This document shows, piece after piece, positions 1-9,032 of a DNA stretch of 64,000 nucleotides (position 1 is the stretch's first letter; every line of letters starts with the position of its first letter). Both the position numbers and the translations under genes were made by a program. The notes beneath the pieces are model-generated. The model had not been told where the DNA came from and ran no database searches. It saw only the letters and a list, made by a program, of their open reading frames with translations. Source of the DNA: Streptomyces griseomycini (GTDB lineage: Bacteria > Actinomycetota > Actinomycetes > Streptomycetales > Streptomycetaceae); the NCBI RefSeq assembly GCF_014203535.1, contig NZ_JACHJI010000005.1, positions 522,069 to 586,068 of the forward strand. Reading direction: 5' to 3'.

Positions 1-1
1 C

Positions 2-133
2 CGGATGGCGGACGGCTTCGGCACCCGGTCGGTACTGTGGCTGGGCGGCGCGCTGGCGCTGGGCGCACTCCTGGTGACCTCACTTGGACGCGCCCCCTCA
101 CCACGCGACGCCGGAACCAGAGCCGCGGCCTGA
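2..133 (+). CDS. C-terminal tail of a membrane protein, probably an MFS-type transporter (cut by window edge)
   Basis: The frame is open from the window edge to TGA at 131-133. It encodes one hydrophobic segment (SVLWLGGALALGALLVTSL) followed by a short polar tail with Arg and Pro. This is how the last membrane helix and cytoplasmic tail of 12- or 14-helix exporters usually look. Nothing of the catalytic or substrate part is in the window, so the family is inferred from this one segment. From 134 to about 355 I see no gene. Confidence 0.5.
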   Translation, partial: RMADGFGTRSVLWLGGALALGALLVTSLGRAPSPRDAGTRAAA

Positions 134-355
134 GCGGCTCGGTGGGACGGCCCCGGACCGGCCGGACCACCCAGCCGGCCGGACCGCTCGGCAACAGCAA
201 CCGGCCCACCACAACGACACCGAGCCGACCGGCCGCAATGCCCCGCGCCGTGCAATGCTGGAAGAACTGTTCACCGGCGCGACCCCGCGGCGTCGAGGTG
301 GGGCGAGCGCGATGCAGGCGGCATCCCGGACGTGCCTGTGCCCCATGCATTCTCA

Positions 356-568
356 TCACCACGTCAGCAGGTCGGTGAGTTCGGCGTCGGTCGCCGGCCT
401 GAGTGTCGACAGAATGTGCCGGGCCGCGGACAAGTCGTGGTGGATGCCGTCCACGCTCACGGGGTAGATCAGGCCGTCACGGTGCAGGCGCAGCTCCCGG
501 TGCTCGTAGCTGCCCTCACAGGTCACCAACTGGCGGCCTCCGCCGTCATTCGTCCAGTGAACCGGGTC
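356..568 (-). pseudogene. C-terminal remnant of an unknown protein, joined to an IS remnant
   Basis: Past the stop at 569-571 the minus strand stays open to TGA at 356-358. The peptide has normal composition (DPVHWTNDGGGRQLVTCEG near its start, DAELTDLLTW at its end) and no start codon of its own. The break with the transposase remnant lies near 570, so an IS probably removed the 5' part of a host gene. I do not recognise the family. Confidence 0.35.
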
Positions 569-1189
569 CTAGAAGGTGCCACCAGCGCCCTGGTAGCCCT
601 TGTCGCCGTAGCGAACCAGGCCGACCTCGGCCAAGGCGTCGATGACGCCGCGGGCGCGGGCCGCCTTGATGTCGTGCGCGGCGCCGGGCAGTGCGGCGGA
701 GGCCCACAGCAGGCGGCCGAACGGGTCGGCGAGGACTTGGGACATTCCTCCCGTGCCTGCGGTGCCTGCCCGAGGAGAGGTGCCGGTCGGCGGCGATCCG
801 GTCAAGGGTCGAGAGGGTGCCGTCCAGGATCACGAACGCCTTGACTGCCGCGTGTTTGAGGGTCTGCCGAAGCGTGGGAACCAGCGCGGCCAGGAGGTCC
901 ACGGCCTCGCGGACGTGGCGGTAGACCGTGGTCACACCTGTGCCGGAGGAGGCCGCCGGCTGAGCGCAGGTGTCACCGCAGCGCAGGTGGGCCAGGACGA
1001 GCAGGACCTGCCGGTTCGGGGGAGGCGCCGCCGGCGGGCGCCGACCTGTCGGCGGCGCTCGGCGATCCGACCGGTCAGGAAGCGCAAGTGTGAGCTGGAC
1101 AGGTCGACCGCGGACGGGGAGGCGAGCACGACGATGCTCCTGGTCAAGCGGGTGGTCTTGGTTGTGGACTCGCCTGCCAGGAGCTTCAC
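569..1189 (-). mobile_element. IS5-family transposase remnant, frameshifted
   Basis: Pieces of one DDE transposase lie in three minus-strand frames. The N-terminal part has VDLSSSHLRFLTGRIAERRR. A middle part has TTVYRHVREAVDLLAALVP and then AFVILDGTL, which carries the first catalytic Asp. The next part has QVLADPFGRLLWASAALPG and GDKGYQGAGG. This order matches the Streptomyces IS5-like group with an N-terminal helix-turn-helix. At least two frameshifts and a stop, plus loss of the last third, make it inactive. Confidence 0.75.
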
Positions 1190-1258
1190 ACCTTCATGTG
1201 ACCAGGGTGCAGCTCCCCTCGCCGCGGCCGGCGCGAGGTCGGATGACGCGTGTACCGA

Positions 1259-2095
1259 TCAATCCTCGTTGGGCCGCCACAGCCAGCGCAGAGCGTCCGG
1301 CAGCAGGACACCGCCGTGGTTGGGGCTGTGTCCGCCGTCTCCCAGGACAAGGCGGAAATCGTAGCCCGCTTCAGCGAGAGCGGCTGCCACCCGCAGGTTT
1401 TCGGCGAGCCAGTTCCGCTGCGGCTCATTCCAGTGCAGGTCGCGGTGGCCGCTTTGCATGAAGACGCGCAGCGGCTTGCGGGGGACGCGGGAGATGAGGT
1501 CCGGGTAGGGGTTGCCGCCCGGCATCTGCGTGAAACTGGACAGGTATCCGATGACGCGGCGGAACCTGTCCGGACGCAGCCACGCGGCGGTGAAGGCACA
1601 GTTGCCGCCGCTGCTCCCGCCGCAGATGCCCCACTGGTCGGGTGACTGGGCGATGGTGTACCGCTCCGCGACCTGCGGGATGATCTCGGTGAGGAGGAAG
1701 GTGACGTACTGGTCGTCGAAGGCGTCGTACTCGTTGTTGCGGTTCTTCGGCCTCTCCGCACCGGGGAAGACGCCGGGATCGACGAACACGCCGATGACGA
1801 CGGGGATGTCGCCGCGGTGAGTGAGGTTGTCCAGGACGACCGCGCCGCGTACCTCCCCTGCGGGGTCCAGGTACCACCATCCGTCCTGGAACACCATCAA
1901 GGATGCCGGTTTTGCTGGGTCATACCGTGCAGGCACGTGGACCCAGAACTTCCGGAAGGTCCCCGGGTAGACCTTGCTGTCCCTCCACTCGAACGCAACC
2001 GTCTCGCCGGCAGGCACGCCCTGCTGCGGAGCGGAATCGGGTCCGTGGACGTAGCGCACGTCCGACTGGTCGATCGGAAGTGGCCGGTAGGGCAT
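1259..2095 (-). CDS. Esterase of the alpha/beta-hydrolase fold (enterochelin-esterase-like, PF00756 type)
   Basis: A 278-residue hydrolase. The nucleophile elbow GICGGSSGGN (Ser about 161) fits G-x-S-x-G, and a late GDGGHSPNHGG supplies the probable catalytic His. The first third is a beta-rich region (FRKFWVHVPARYDPAKPASL) as in iron-siderophore and related acyl esterases. There is no signal peptide, so it is probably cytoplasmic. The substrate cannot be read from sequence and no siderophore genes are nearby. I chose the ATG at 2095; an in-frame GTG at 2170 would add 25 residues, and neither has a strong ribosome site. It stands alone between IS debris and a lipoprotein gene. Confidence 0.8.
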   Translation of the reverse strand: MPYRPLPIDQSDVRYVHGPDSAPQQGVPAGETVAFEWRDSKVYPGTFRKFWVHVPARYDPAKPASLMVFQDGWWYLDPAGEVRGAVVLDNLTHRGDIPVVIGVFVDPGVFPGAERPKNRNNEYDAFDDQYVTFLLTEIIPQVAERYTIAQSPDQWGICGGSSGGNCAFTAAWLRPDRFRRVIGYLSSFTQMPGGNPYPDLISRVPRKPLRVFMQSGHRDLHWNEPQRNWLAENLRVAAALAEAGYDFRLVLGDGGHSPNHGGVLLPDALRWLWRPNED

Positions 2096-2302
2096 CTCGA
2101 TGGTCACGGGAAGCAACCGTAGGACGATCACCGCCCTTGACCGCAAAGAATTTTCGTCCAGACGCTCCACCCCGCAGCTTCAGTGCGAGGTGGAAAGGGC
2201 TCAGTGTGGTCAAAGTGTCCCGCTCACGTCAGAAGCGGTGCGAGGGTGGTGGCTTCTGGTAGAACCGGGCCGTGACCTCTCCGGAGCCGGCCCGATGGCT
2301 TT

Positions 2303-2848
2303 TTGCCCGACGACGGCCCGTCCGCTGCCCCGACCCACTCCCTGGAGCCCGTTTTGTCCTTGCGAACAGCAGGTACTCGACCGATATCCCTCTTCCTGGC
2401 GACCGCGTTCGTGGCCTCTGCGCTCACCGGTTGCACGCTGGCGGATCTCGCCCGGGACTGCGAGGGAACCGACGCCCGGGTCGAGGAGATGGCGGCGCTC
2501 GACATCCTTGACTCCCGGCCCGACGAGGCCACCGTCGCCCGGGGCTTCGAGAAGGTCGACGCCGGCTGCTGGGCGGACAGCGGCGACGTCGTGGTGTACG
2601 CCGAGCGGACGTACGCCTTTCCCGGCACACGGGCCGAAGTGGCAGCGCATTACCGGACAGCAGCACAACAGGGCGGATGGAGCCCAGACCCCGATGCCCT
2701 GCCCGACGACCTGCGCTTCGTCAAAGAGACCATGAGCCTGCAGATCGTCTTCCTCACCGCAGGACTTCTCGCGGAAGAGGGCCGTGGAAGCCGCCCTGAC
2801 CTCAGCACCGGTGCCGGTTACTCGATCAGCATCGACTCGTACGAATAA
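2303..2848 (+). CDS. Secreted lipoprotein of unknown function
   Basis: The product starts with a signal peptide whose hydrophobic core (ISLFLATAFVASALTGC) ends in the lipobox L-T-G-C, so the mature protein should be a lipid-anchored extracellular protein of about 140 residues. The mature part is acidic and compact (RVEEMAALDILDSRPDEA, RAEVAAHYRTAAQQGGW). This is a common streptomycete pattern of unknown role. The ATG at 2303 gives a long pre-signal stretch. A TTG near 2354 would give a more normal signal peptide and may be the true start. Confidence 0.7.
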   Translation: MPDDGPSAAPTHSLEPVLSLRTAGTRPISLFLATAFVASALTGCTLADLARDCEGTDARVEEMAALDILDSRPDEATVARGFEKVDAGCWADSGDVVVYAERTYAFPGTRAEVAAHYRTAAQQGGWSPDPDALPDDLRFVKETMSLQIVFLTAGLLAEEGRGSRPDLSTGAGYSISIDSYE

Positions 2849-2929
2849 ACGTTTTCCCGTAACTGTGGGCCGGGTCTAGGCTGAGCCGGCCATCTGAGTA
2901 CCGACCTTGTGGAGGCTGGGACTGCGCCT

Positions 2930-3400
2930 GTGGACATATCCCTGCGCGAGCTTCAGGACGGCGACCTGCCGGTCTTCTGGCAACAGTTGACGGATCCCGA
3001 GTTGCGGCAGATGGCAGTTGTGACCAGGAAGTACCACTACGACCGCGGGCACTTCGACCAGCACTGGGCGAAGGTGCGCTCCAACCCTTCAGTGATCCTG
3101 CGAACCGTTCTTGCTGACGGCGTTGTGGCAGGTCATGCCGCGGTTTTCGGCCCGCCGCAGGAGCGTGAGGTCACGTATGTCATCGGGCGAGCTCATTGGG
3201 GCCGGGGCATTGCCACCGCTGCTCTTGCCGAACTGATCGGGCTGGAGTCCGTCCGGCCGCTCCACGCCGACGCCGCCGCGGATAACGCCGGCTCCATCCG
3301 TGTGCCGGAAAAGTGCGGCTTCGTCGTCACGGGGAAGAGCCGCTGTTACGCCCAGGCTCGTGACGAGGAGATCGACCTGGTTCATCTGACGCTGGGCTGA
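2930..3400 (+). CDS. GNAT-family N-acetyltransferase
   Basis: A 156-residue acetyltransferase. The acetyl-CoA site is visible as VIGRAHWGRGIATAAL, matching the R/Q-x-x-G-x-G/A loop. A typical C-terminal half follows (NAGSIRVPEKCGFVVTGK). The usual N-terminal LRELQDGDLPVFW strand-helix is present. Such proteins transfer acetyl groups to small amines or protein N-termini; the acceptor is unknown. The GTG at 2930 follows GGAGG at a somewhat long distance. An upstream GTG at 2909 is the alternative. Confidence 0.82.
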   Translation: MDISLRELQDGDLPVFWQQLTDPELRQMAVVTRKYHYDRGHFDQHWAKVRSNPSVILRTVLADGVVAGHAAVFGPPQEREVTYVIGRAHWGRGIATAALAELIGLESVRPLHADAAADNAGSIRVPEKCGFVVTGKSRCYAQARDEEIDLVHLTLG

Positions 3401-3424
3401 GGACGGCGCCGCCGCCAGGACCCC

Positions 3425-3962
3425 TCACCCGGTCAGAGCGAGGCTGTGCAGGCGGGCGGTGTTCAGCATGGCCTGGTGAACGCCGTTGCCCTTGAGCCGG
3501 TGATCCCGCAGGATCTTCCAGTTCTTCAGCCGCGACAGGACGTGCTCGCCCCGTGCACGGGCCCGGTGAGGGACGGCGTTCTCTGCTTCCTGCTCTGGGC
3601 CGAGGCGGATCTGGCCTCGTGGTTCGCGGTGCGGGGTGAGGAGGCCGGTGCCTTGGTGGCCGCCGCCGGTGACGGTCGGAGCTCCGCGGCAGGACCGATC
3701 GACGCCGGACTCTGCGAACGTCCGGCAGCCGTCGCGACTGCCGGGCGGCGGGATGCCGATGGCCACGACCGGGCGACTGTCGGCATCGATGACGACCTGC
3801 AGGTTGGTCAGGTACCGGCAGTTCTTTCCCGAGGACGCGATGGTTGCGGTCGCGGGTGGGCACCAGGGTGCCGTCGACGACGTAGACGGTGTCCTTGCAT
3901 GGCCGGCGGGTCGGGGAGACGGCCAGCAGCGGTGCGAGGTGGTCGAGGATCCTGTCGGCCAT
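3425..3962 (-). mobile_element. IS5-family (DDE_Tnp_4-like) transposase remnant
   Basis: The N-terminal helix-turn-helix is missing. The frame starting at 3962 has MADRILDHLAPLLAVSP and DTVYVVDGTLVPTRDR with the first catalytic Asp. After a one-frame shift the protein continues as NCRYLTNLQVVIDADSRPVV and ends in LKNWKILRDHRLKGNGVHQA and LALTG. The second catalytic region reads GGGHQGTGLLTPHR, where related transposases have DGGYRGTGL. Truncation and frameshift make it inactive. Confidence 0.75.
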
Positions 3963-3984
3963 GGAAGGATCGACAATGTGACCT

Positions 3985-4434
3985 GTGACCTGTGACGTGT
4001 GTGGACACGAAATGCGGCGGATGCCGGTAGCGGAACCGCGGATGAGACGGCACCCGCCGGTGCGGGAACGATGGTTCTGCTCCTGGTGCTACGCATGGAC
4101 TGAGCTGGGGCGTGATTCCCGTGAGGTCTCACGGCCGCAGTACCAGCCTGTGCACGGGCGCTGGGAGCGGGCGGAATCACCGGAGCTGCCCGAGGCCGTG
4201 GCCCATGCCTACGACGTGGCTCACGCCTATTCGGATTTCGGCGCAACCCTGTGCGGCATAGCGCATGACAGTCTGTCTGCTTCTCCTTACCTGTGGGTGC
4301 CGGAGTGGCCCAATGCCTGCGAAGCCTGCAAGGAGACCGTGGTCGCCATCGACCAGCGCTGGCCGCTGGAGATGCGCGGGGGGAAGCGGACCGATCCCAC
4401 TCCTCCACCCGGATCGGGCTGGCCCCCCTTCTGA
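3985..4434 (+). CDS. Hypothetical protein with zinc-ribbon-like cysteine pairs
   Basis: 149 residues. It begins MTCDVCGHEM (CxxC), has CSWC at about residue 32, a middle motif AHAYSDFGATLCGIAHDSL, and ends with NACEACKETV (CxxC). Four cysteine pairs or singles fit one or two structural zinc sites. I know similar unnamed proteins in streptomycetes but no function. The GTG start lies only 23 bases from the IS remnant at its left, and the true start may have been affected by that insertion. Confidence 0.6.
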   Translation: MTCDVCGHEMRRMPVAEPRMRRHPPVRERWFCSWCYAWTELGRDSREVSRPQYQPVHGRWERAESPELPEAVAHAYDVAHAYSDFGATLCGIAHDSLSASPYLWVPEWPNACEACKETVVAIDQRWPLEMRGGKRTDPTPPPGSGWPPF

Positions 4435-4445
4435 GACGACCGACG

Positions 4446-4571
4446 CGCTGACGTGAGCCGTCTCCAGCAGGTCGGTGCGCATCCGAGCCTGAGGAACGCT
4501 TCGCGGATGCCATCGCGAATCTCCCGACGGATCCGCAGCCGACGGAACCAGTGCAGATGAGCGCGTGGCAC
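4446..4571 (-). mobile_element. C-terminal fragment of an IS5-like transposase
   Basis: About 40 residues remain: HLHWFRRLRIRREIRDGIRE followed by AFLRLGC and CWRRL. This is the usual C-terminus of one IS5 subgroup after its catalytic Glu (RTFAHLHWFRRLRIRWE in intact members). Nothing upstream of it is left; the EamA gene starts its 3' end 7 bases away. Confidence 0.7.
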
Positions 4572-4577
4572 CCGCCG

Positions 4578-5531
4578 TTATCCGCTGCGTTCCTGTTGCA
4601 GAGCGGGTTGGTCGGGGAGGTGCGAGGCGGTGGTGCGGGGTGCGGCCGGGGAGGTCTCCTCGGACTCCTTCCTGGGCGGGCGGGGCTGGCCGAGCAGGAT
4701 CGCCAGGAAGACGACGCCCATGCCGACGATCTGGAGGGCGGACAGCAGCTGGTCCTTGACGAGGTAGCCCAGCAGCGCCGCCACGACCGGGCTGCCCAGC
4801 GCGAGGAAGGAGACCGCCGCGGCCGGCAGGCGTTCGATGCCCCGGAACCAGACGATGTAGCTCAGGACCGCGCCCAGGATGATGAGGTAGGCGAACCCGA
4901 AGGCGTTGGCACCGGTGAGGCCGTCGGGGAGGTCTTCCAGCGACAGCCAGAACGGCAGTAGGACCAGGCCGCCTGCGGTGAGTTGCCATCCGGTGAACGT
5001 GAGCAGGCTGACGCCCTCGGGTCGGCCCCACCGCTTGGTCAGGGTGATGCCCGAGGCCATGCACAGCGCTCCGCCGACTGCGGCGAGGACTCCCGTGGTG
5101 TCGAGGGACACCGTGCCCTTGAAGACGAGCAGCACCACGCCTCCGGCGCCCATGACACAGGCCAGGGCGGGGAGGGCTCTGATCCTCTCGCCGAGGAAGA
5201 GGGCGGCGAGGACCAGGACGAACATGGGCTGTGCCGACATGATCATGGCGGCGATGCCGCCTGGCAGTCGGTAGGCCGCGACGAAGAGCAGGAAGTTGAA
5301 TGCGCCGATGTTCAGAACGCCCAGCACCAGCGCGCGCCACCACCAGAAGCTGACAGGAAGCCGCCGGCCGAGGGCCAGCAGGAACAGGCCGCCGGGCAGG
5401 GCCCGCATGGTGGTCGCCAGGAACGGCCGGTCCGGTGGCAGCAGTTCGGTGGTCACCAGGTAGGTGCTGCCCCAGACTGCCGGCGCCAGGCCGGTCAGGG
5501 CCGCCGTGAGTACGTTCTGTCTGCTCTTCAT
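4578..5531 (-). CDS. EamA (DMT superfamily) permease
   Basis: A 317-residue membrane protein with ten predicted helices in two EamA repeats. Repeat one begins LAPAVWGSTYLVTTELLPP; repeat two includes GVLAAVGGALCMASGITLTK. These carriers export or import small metabolites such as amino acids and their relatives. The ATG at 5531 follows GAGGCGAG. The frame is open further upstream into the next gene, but that is only read-through of GC-rich DNA. It lies 53 bases downstream of the DsbA-like gene on the same strand, so the two are probably one operon under the divergent LysR regulator. Confidence 0.85.
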   Translation of the reverse strand: MKSRQNVLTAALTGLAPAVWGSTYLVTTELLPPDRPFLATTMRALPGGLFLLALGRRLPVSFWWWRALVLGVLNIGAFNFLLFVAAYRLPGGIAAMIMSAQPMFVLVLAALFLGERIRALPALACVMGAGGVVLLVFKGTVSLDTTGVLAAVGGALCMASGITLTKRWGRPEGVSLLTFTGWQLTAGGLVLLPFWLSLEDLPDGLTGANAFGFAYLIILGAVLSYIVWFRGIERLPAAAVSFLALGSPVVAALLGYLVKDQLLSALQIVGMGVVFLAILLGQPRPPRKESEETSPAAPRTTASHLPDQPALQQERSG

Positions 5532-5584
5532 CTCGCCTCGCATCCTGAGGGAATCACCGCGGCCCCGACGTTCGTCCGGCCGGC

Positions 5585-6226
5585 TCAGTCGAAGATCGGG
5601 TCGCGGTCGCGGCCACGCTTCAGCTCGAAGAAGCCGTCGGTGCCCGCCACCGCCAGCACGCCGTCCCAGAGCTTTCCGGCCGCTTCGCCCCGAGGGGCGG
5701 GGGTGAGCACGGGGCCGAAGAACGCCAGCGGCTCTCCGTCCGGGCCGGGCACGTGGATCACGGGGGCGCCGACATCGGAGCCGACCGGGTCCATCCCCTC
5801 GTGGTGCTCGGCCCGCAGCTTCTCGTCCCAGGATGTGTTCTCCGCGGCCTCGACGAGGTCGGCGGGCAGACCCGCCTCCTCCAGGGCGGCGCGGATCATG
5901 TCGTGGCCGAGCCCGGCCTTCTCGTGGTGGATCAGACGGCCCATGGCGTTGTAGAGGGGGCGCAGCACCTCGCTGCCGTGCTGCTGTTGTGCCGCGACGC
6001 ACACGCGCACGCAGGCCCAGCCGTCGGTCATGCCCTGGCGGTACTTCTCCGGGACTTCGCGGCCCTCGTTGAGGACCGACAGGCTCATGACGTGGAAACG
6101 GGTCTCCAACGGCCGGACCTGCTCCACCTCCAGCATCCAGCGTGAGGTGATCCATGCCCAGGGGCAGCGGGGGTCCCCCCAGAAGTCGGCGATGGTCGTC
6201 TCGGAACGCACTGGCGCGGTGCTCAT
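5585..6226 (-). CDS. DsbA-family thioredoxin-fold protein, mycothiol-dependent nitroreductase (Rv2466c) type
   Basis: 213 residues. The thioredoxin-fold active site reads DPRCPWAWITSRWMLEVE, with a single redox Cys in CPWA. Rv2466c itself has CPWC, whereas streptomycete relatives often carry CPWA. The conserved tail VIHVPGPDGEPLAFFGPVL contains the cis-Pro region. The family reduces or isomerises substrates with mycothiol in the cytoplasm. The ATG at 6226 follows AAAGGACG. It is the first gene of a likely two-gene unit with the EamA permease, opposite the LysR gene. Confidence 0.78.
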   Translation of the reverse strand: MSTAPVRSETTIADFWGDPRCPWAWITSRWMLEVEQVRPLETRFHVMSLSVLNEGREVPEKYRQGMTDGWACVRVCVAAQQQHGSEVLRPLYNAMGRLIHHEKAGLGHDMIRAALEEAGLPADLVEAAENTSWDEKLRAEHHEGMDPVGSDVGAPVIHVPGPDGEPLAFFGPVLTPAPRGEAAGKLWDGVLAVAGTDGFFELKRGRDRDPIFD

Positions 6227-6494
6227 GGTGGTCGTTCGTCCTTTCGGTGTCACGGGCGCGTGGGCGCGCGCAGGCGTGCCTCGGCGGGGTGCGCCCAGGC
6301 GCGGGAGGCAGGGAGGAGGAGGTTGCGGCGGTGCGGCTCGCGGACGTGCCGGAGGAGCCCGACCGGGGGCCCGCCCGGCGGAATCGGCCCGAGGACGCTC
6401 CTGCCGTGTGCGGTCGTCACCAGTGTCGGGCCGGGAATATCAATGAGTCCAACACATGCTTGTCAAGCGATGCATCTCGTATCACGATGGATCC
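6227..6494. promoter_or_regulatory. Divergent promoter region between the LysR gene and the DsbA/EamA unit
   Basis: This stretch lies between two divergent genes. Its right end (6440-6494) is AT-richer than its surroundings and contains an imperfect inverted repeat around CTTGTCAAG. LysR proteins normally bind such a shared region, repress themselves and activate the opposite gene. That role is inferred from layout; no operator was proven. Confidence 0.45.
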
Positions 6495-7397
6495 GTGGAG
6501 CTCCAGCAGATGCGTTACGTGATCGCTGTGGCCGAGACGAACAGCTTTACGAGGGCGGCCCAGCGCTGCCTGGTGGTGCAGTCCGCACTCAGCCACCAGA
6601 TCGCGCGCTTGGAGAAGGAACTGGGTGCGAGGCTCTTCGAACGCACCAGTCGCCGGGTCCGGCTGACCGCGGCGGGCGCGGCCTTCCTGCCCGCCGCCCG
6701 GCAGTGCCTGGACGCGGCGGAGCGGGCCGCCGCCGAAGTCGCGGCCGTGGTCGGGGAGGTGCGCGGACGCCTCGCGCTGGGACTGATCCCCAGCGTCGCC
6801 GCCGTGGACGTTCCCACCGTGCTCAGGGAGTTTCACCAGCGTCATCCGAAGGTCCGGATCAGCCTCAGTGTGGGAGCGAGCGACGAACTCGTCGAGCGGG
6901 TCAGGCAGGGCGAGATCGAGGTGGCCTTCCTCGGCATCCCGGTCACGGCCCGTCCCCGGGGCGTCATGGCCCGGGAGCTGGCCCGGGAGCGGCTGGTCGC
7001 CGTGGTCTCCCCGGACCACCCGCTCGCCGGCGAGACCTCGGTCGACCTCCGCCGGCTGTCCTCGGAGGTGTTCGTGGACCTCCCGGCGAAGACCGCCGGC
7101 CGGGCCCAGTCCGATCTGGCCTTCACCGCCGCCGGCCTCACCCGCGAGGTCGCCTTCGAGGTGACCAACGCGGACTACCTGACCCGTCTGGTCGGCGCGG
7201 GCCTGGGCGTGGCCCTGCTCCCGCCCGCGTACGTCGAGGGCCTCGCCGGTGTGGCCACGATCGAGGTCACGGACGCACCGGCCCGCGCCGAGTACGTGAT
7301 CTGGGGCCGGGAGGGCCGCACCCCGGCGGCCGCCGCCTTCCTGAACCTGTTGGGCATCGAGGAGGAGCGAGCGCAGGCGTCCCCGGCTCGTTCCTGA
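6495..7397 (+). CDS. LysR-family transcriptional regulator
   Basis: 300 residues. The N-terminal winged helix is canonical: MELQQMRYVIAVAETNSFTR, then AAQRCLVVQSALSHQIARLE and KELGARLFERTSRRVRLTAAG. A periplasmic-binding-fold effector domain follows (RGRLALGLIPSVAAVDVPTV; HPLAGETSVDLRRLSSEVFV). The start is set at GTG 6495 because family members begin exactly here. An ATG at 6456 would add 13 unlikely residues that overlap the probable operator. It probably controls the divergent DsbA-like and EamA genes. Confidence 0.9.
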   Translation: MELQQMRYVIAVAETNSFTRAAQRCLVVQSALSHQIARLEKELGARLFERTSRRVRLTAAGAAFLPAARQCLDAAERAAAEVAAVVGEVRGRLALGLIPSVAAVDVPTVLREFHQRHPKVRISLSVGASDELVERVRQGEIEVAFLGIPVTARPRGVMARELARERLVAVVSPDHPLAGETSVDLRRLSSEVFVDLPAKTAGRAQSDLAFTAAGLTREVAFEVTNADYLTRLVGAGLGVALLPPAYVEGLAGVATIEVTDAPARAEYVIWGREGRTPAAAAFLNLLGIEEERAQASPARS

Positions 7398-7454
7398 CCG
7401 GTGCGGCAGTGGCTCAGGTCCGGGCCGCCAGGGCGCGTTCGGCATGAGGCGTTG

Positions 7455-7700
7455 TCGGTGGGCTGCCAGGCGTTGATGGCCGCCGCCGTGGAGGCGGGAG
7501 GAGACGGACTCGGTGCTCGGCGGGCGGCGGTGGTGCTGGGCTGGGACAGCGCGTCCGCCTCCCGTGTCGAAGGAGCAAGGGCCCGGTCGAAGCGGATGGC
7601 GGAACGGGGCCGGCTGGTGGAGGACGATCCCGGCCGCTTCGCGCTGCCACGCCGGGGGCAGGGCGTTGCTGGTGCCGAGTGGCCGGACGGCGGCTCATGA
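7455..7700 (+). pseudogene. Remnant of a small winged-helix-like ORF often seen beside streptomycete transposases
   Basis: The frame carries GCQALMAAAVEAGGDGLGAR, then RAAVVLGWDSASASRVEG and RMAERGRLVEDDPGRFALP. This alanine/arginine-rich helical domain of unknown role is, from memory, found next to IS transposases in streptomycetes. No convincing start or ribosome site is visible. It follows directly after the LysR gene. Confidence 0.4.
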
Positions 7701-7739
7701 GCATGGTCATCGACCGCAGGACGACGGCCTCGCTGGTGT

Positions 7740-7835
7740 CGGTGCGTCGCTCGTCGTCCCGCACCAGGGCCCACTGCGCGTCGCTCGTGTCCGAGCCGTA
7801 CCGGGCTTGGCGCTCCGGCCGGTCGGCCGCGTTCC
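7740..7835 (-). mobile_element. N-terminal scrap of an IS5-like transposase
   Basis: The minus strand encodes RQARYGSDTSDAQWALV, the very characteristic start of one IS5 subgroup (RARYPSDTSDAQWALVEPLL). After this the similarity stops. Only about 30 codons remain. Confidence 0.55.
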
Positions 7836-8126
7836 CGAACCCGTGGGCGAGGCAGTCACACCCGGGAGTGGACGGACTGGACCCGGCAACCGTGACCACG
7901 CGCCCGGACGTCGGGCCGCACATTCTGCATGACGATCACGACGGACGGCCCCGGGGGAGGTTACGAACGTCCGGCACCAGATGGCACGGCAGCCGAATGG
8001 ACCCGAGAAGGCACCTCCGACCAGCAGATACAGCGAACTGCAACTGGAGTACTAGGACCAAAGGCCGGTGGCGGTTCCGGCCGCGGGGGCAGGTAGGCCG
8101 GGGCGGTGCGTCCGTACGGTGGAGGC

Positions 8127-8978
8127 ATGCCTGAGACTGTACCGACGACGTCATTCGACCTCGATACCTATCTGAAGCGGATCGGGTGGGAGGGCGAGCG
8201 GCGGGCCGACCTCGCGACGCTGCGGGGCGTCCACACGGCCCACGCGCTGACCGTCCCGTTCGAGAACCTGGACCCCGTGCGGGGTGTGGTCCCCTCCCTC
8301 GACCCGGCCGATCTGACGGTCAAGCTCGTGCACGGTCGCCGTGGAGGCTACTGCTACGAGCACAACACGCTGTTCGCGGGCGTCCTGGAGGCGCTGGGCT
8401 TCCGGGTGACCCTGCTGGCCGCGCGGGTCGTGGTCGGCACCGACCGCTTCGAGAGCCGCCCGCGCACGCACATGGCGCTGCTCGTCGAGGTCCCCGGTGA
8501 GCAGCGGCCCCACCTCGCGGACGTGGGGTTCGGCGCGGTCGGCGCTCTGCTGGAGCCGGTGCCGCTGGTGGTCGGCACGGAGTTCCACGACGCGGGCCGT
8601 CGGCACCGGCTGGTGCACGCACCGCACGACGGCCCACTGGAGATGTGGGTGCTGGAGGCGTACGGCACGACCGGAACAGGCAGGGCGGACGGCTGGGAGG
8701 CGCAGTACGCCTTCACGGTGGAGCCCTTCGAGCAGCCCGACTTCGAGGTCATCAACTGGCACATCGCCACCCACCCCCGCTCCCCGTTCAGCCGCCGTCC
8801 CTACGTCCAGCGCCTCACCCCCGGCCGCCACCTGTTCCTCGACGGCCGCCACCTCACCGAGACCCGAGCCGACGGCGCGGTCACGACGCGGGAGTTGACC
8901 AACGAGAGGGAGGCACGACGCCTCCTCGATGAGGAGTTCGGGATCGACGTGCCGGACGGCGTCCGGTTGCTGGGCTAG
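8127..8978 (+). CDS. Arylamine N-acetyltransferase
   Basis: 283 residues. It transfers acetyl from acetyl-CoA to aromatic amines and hydrazines in the cytoplasm. The cysteine-protease-like triad is complete: Cys76 in RRGGYCYEHN, His115 in RPRTHMALL and Asp132 in HLADVGFG. The N-terminal helical domain starts FDLDTYLKRIGWEGER as in other NATs, and the length is normal. The ATG at 8127 fits family alignments. GGAGG lies unusually close to it, and a GTG at 8106 is also possible. It stands alone; relatives sometimes serve in ansamycin-type amide closure, but no such cluster is here. Confidence 0.9.
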   Translation: MPETVPTTSFDLDTYLKRIGWEGERRADLATLRGVHTAHALTVPFENLDPVRGVVPSLDPADLTVKLVHGRRGGYCYEHNTLFAGVLEALGFRVTLLAARVVVGTDRFESRPRTHMALLVEVPGEQRPHLADVGFGAVGALLEPVPLVVGTEFHDAGRRHRLVHAPHDGPLEMWVLEAYGTTGTGRADGWEAQYAFTVEPFEQPDFEVINWHIATHPRSPFSRRPYVQRLTPGRHLFLDGRHLTETRADGAVTTRELTNEREARRLLDEEFGIDVPDGVRLLG

Positions 8979-9032
8979 GGCCTGTCCGGTGGGTCAGGAA
9001 CAGAGGCGTCCACCCGGGCTGCCACGGGGCGC

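Noticed and set aside
4578..6155. A possible fusion of the DsbA-like protein and the EamA permease
   Set aside because: The upstream part of the open frame is out of phase with the DsbA-like gene. The permease has its own ribosome site and ATG at 5531.
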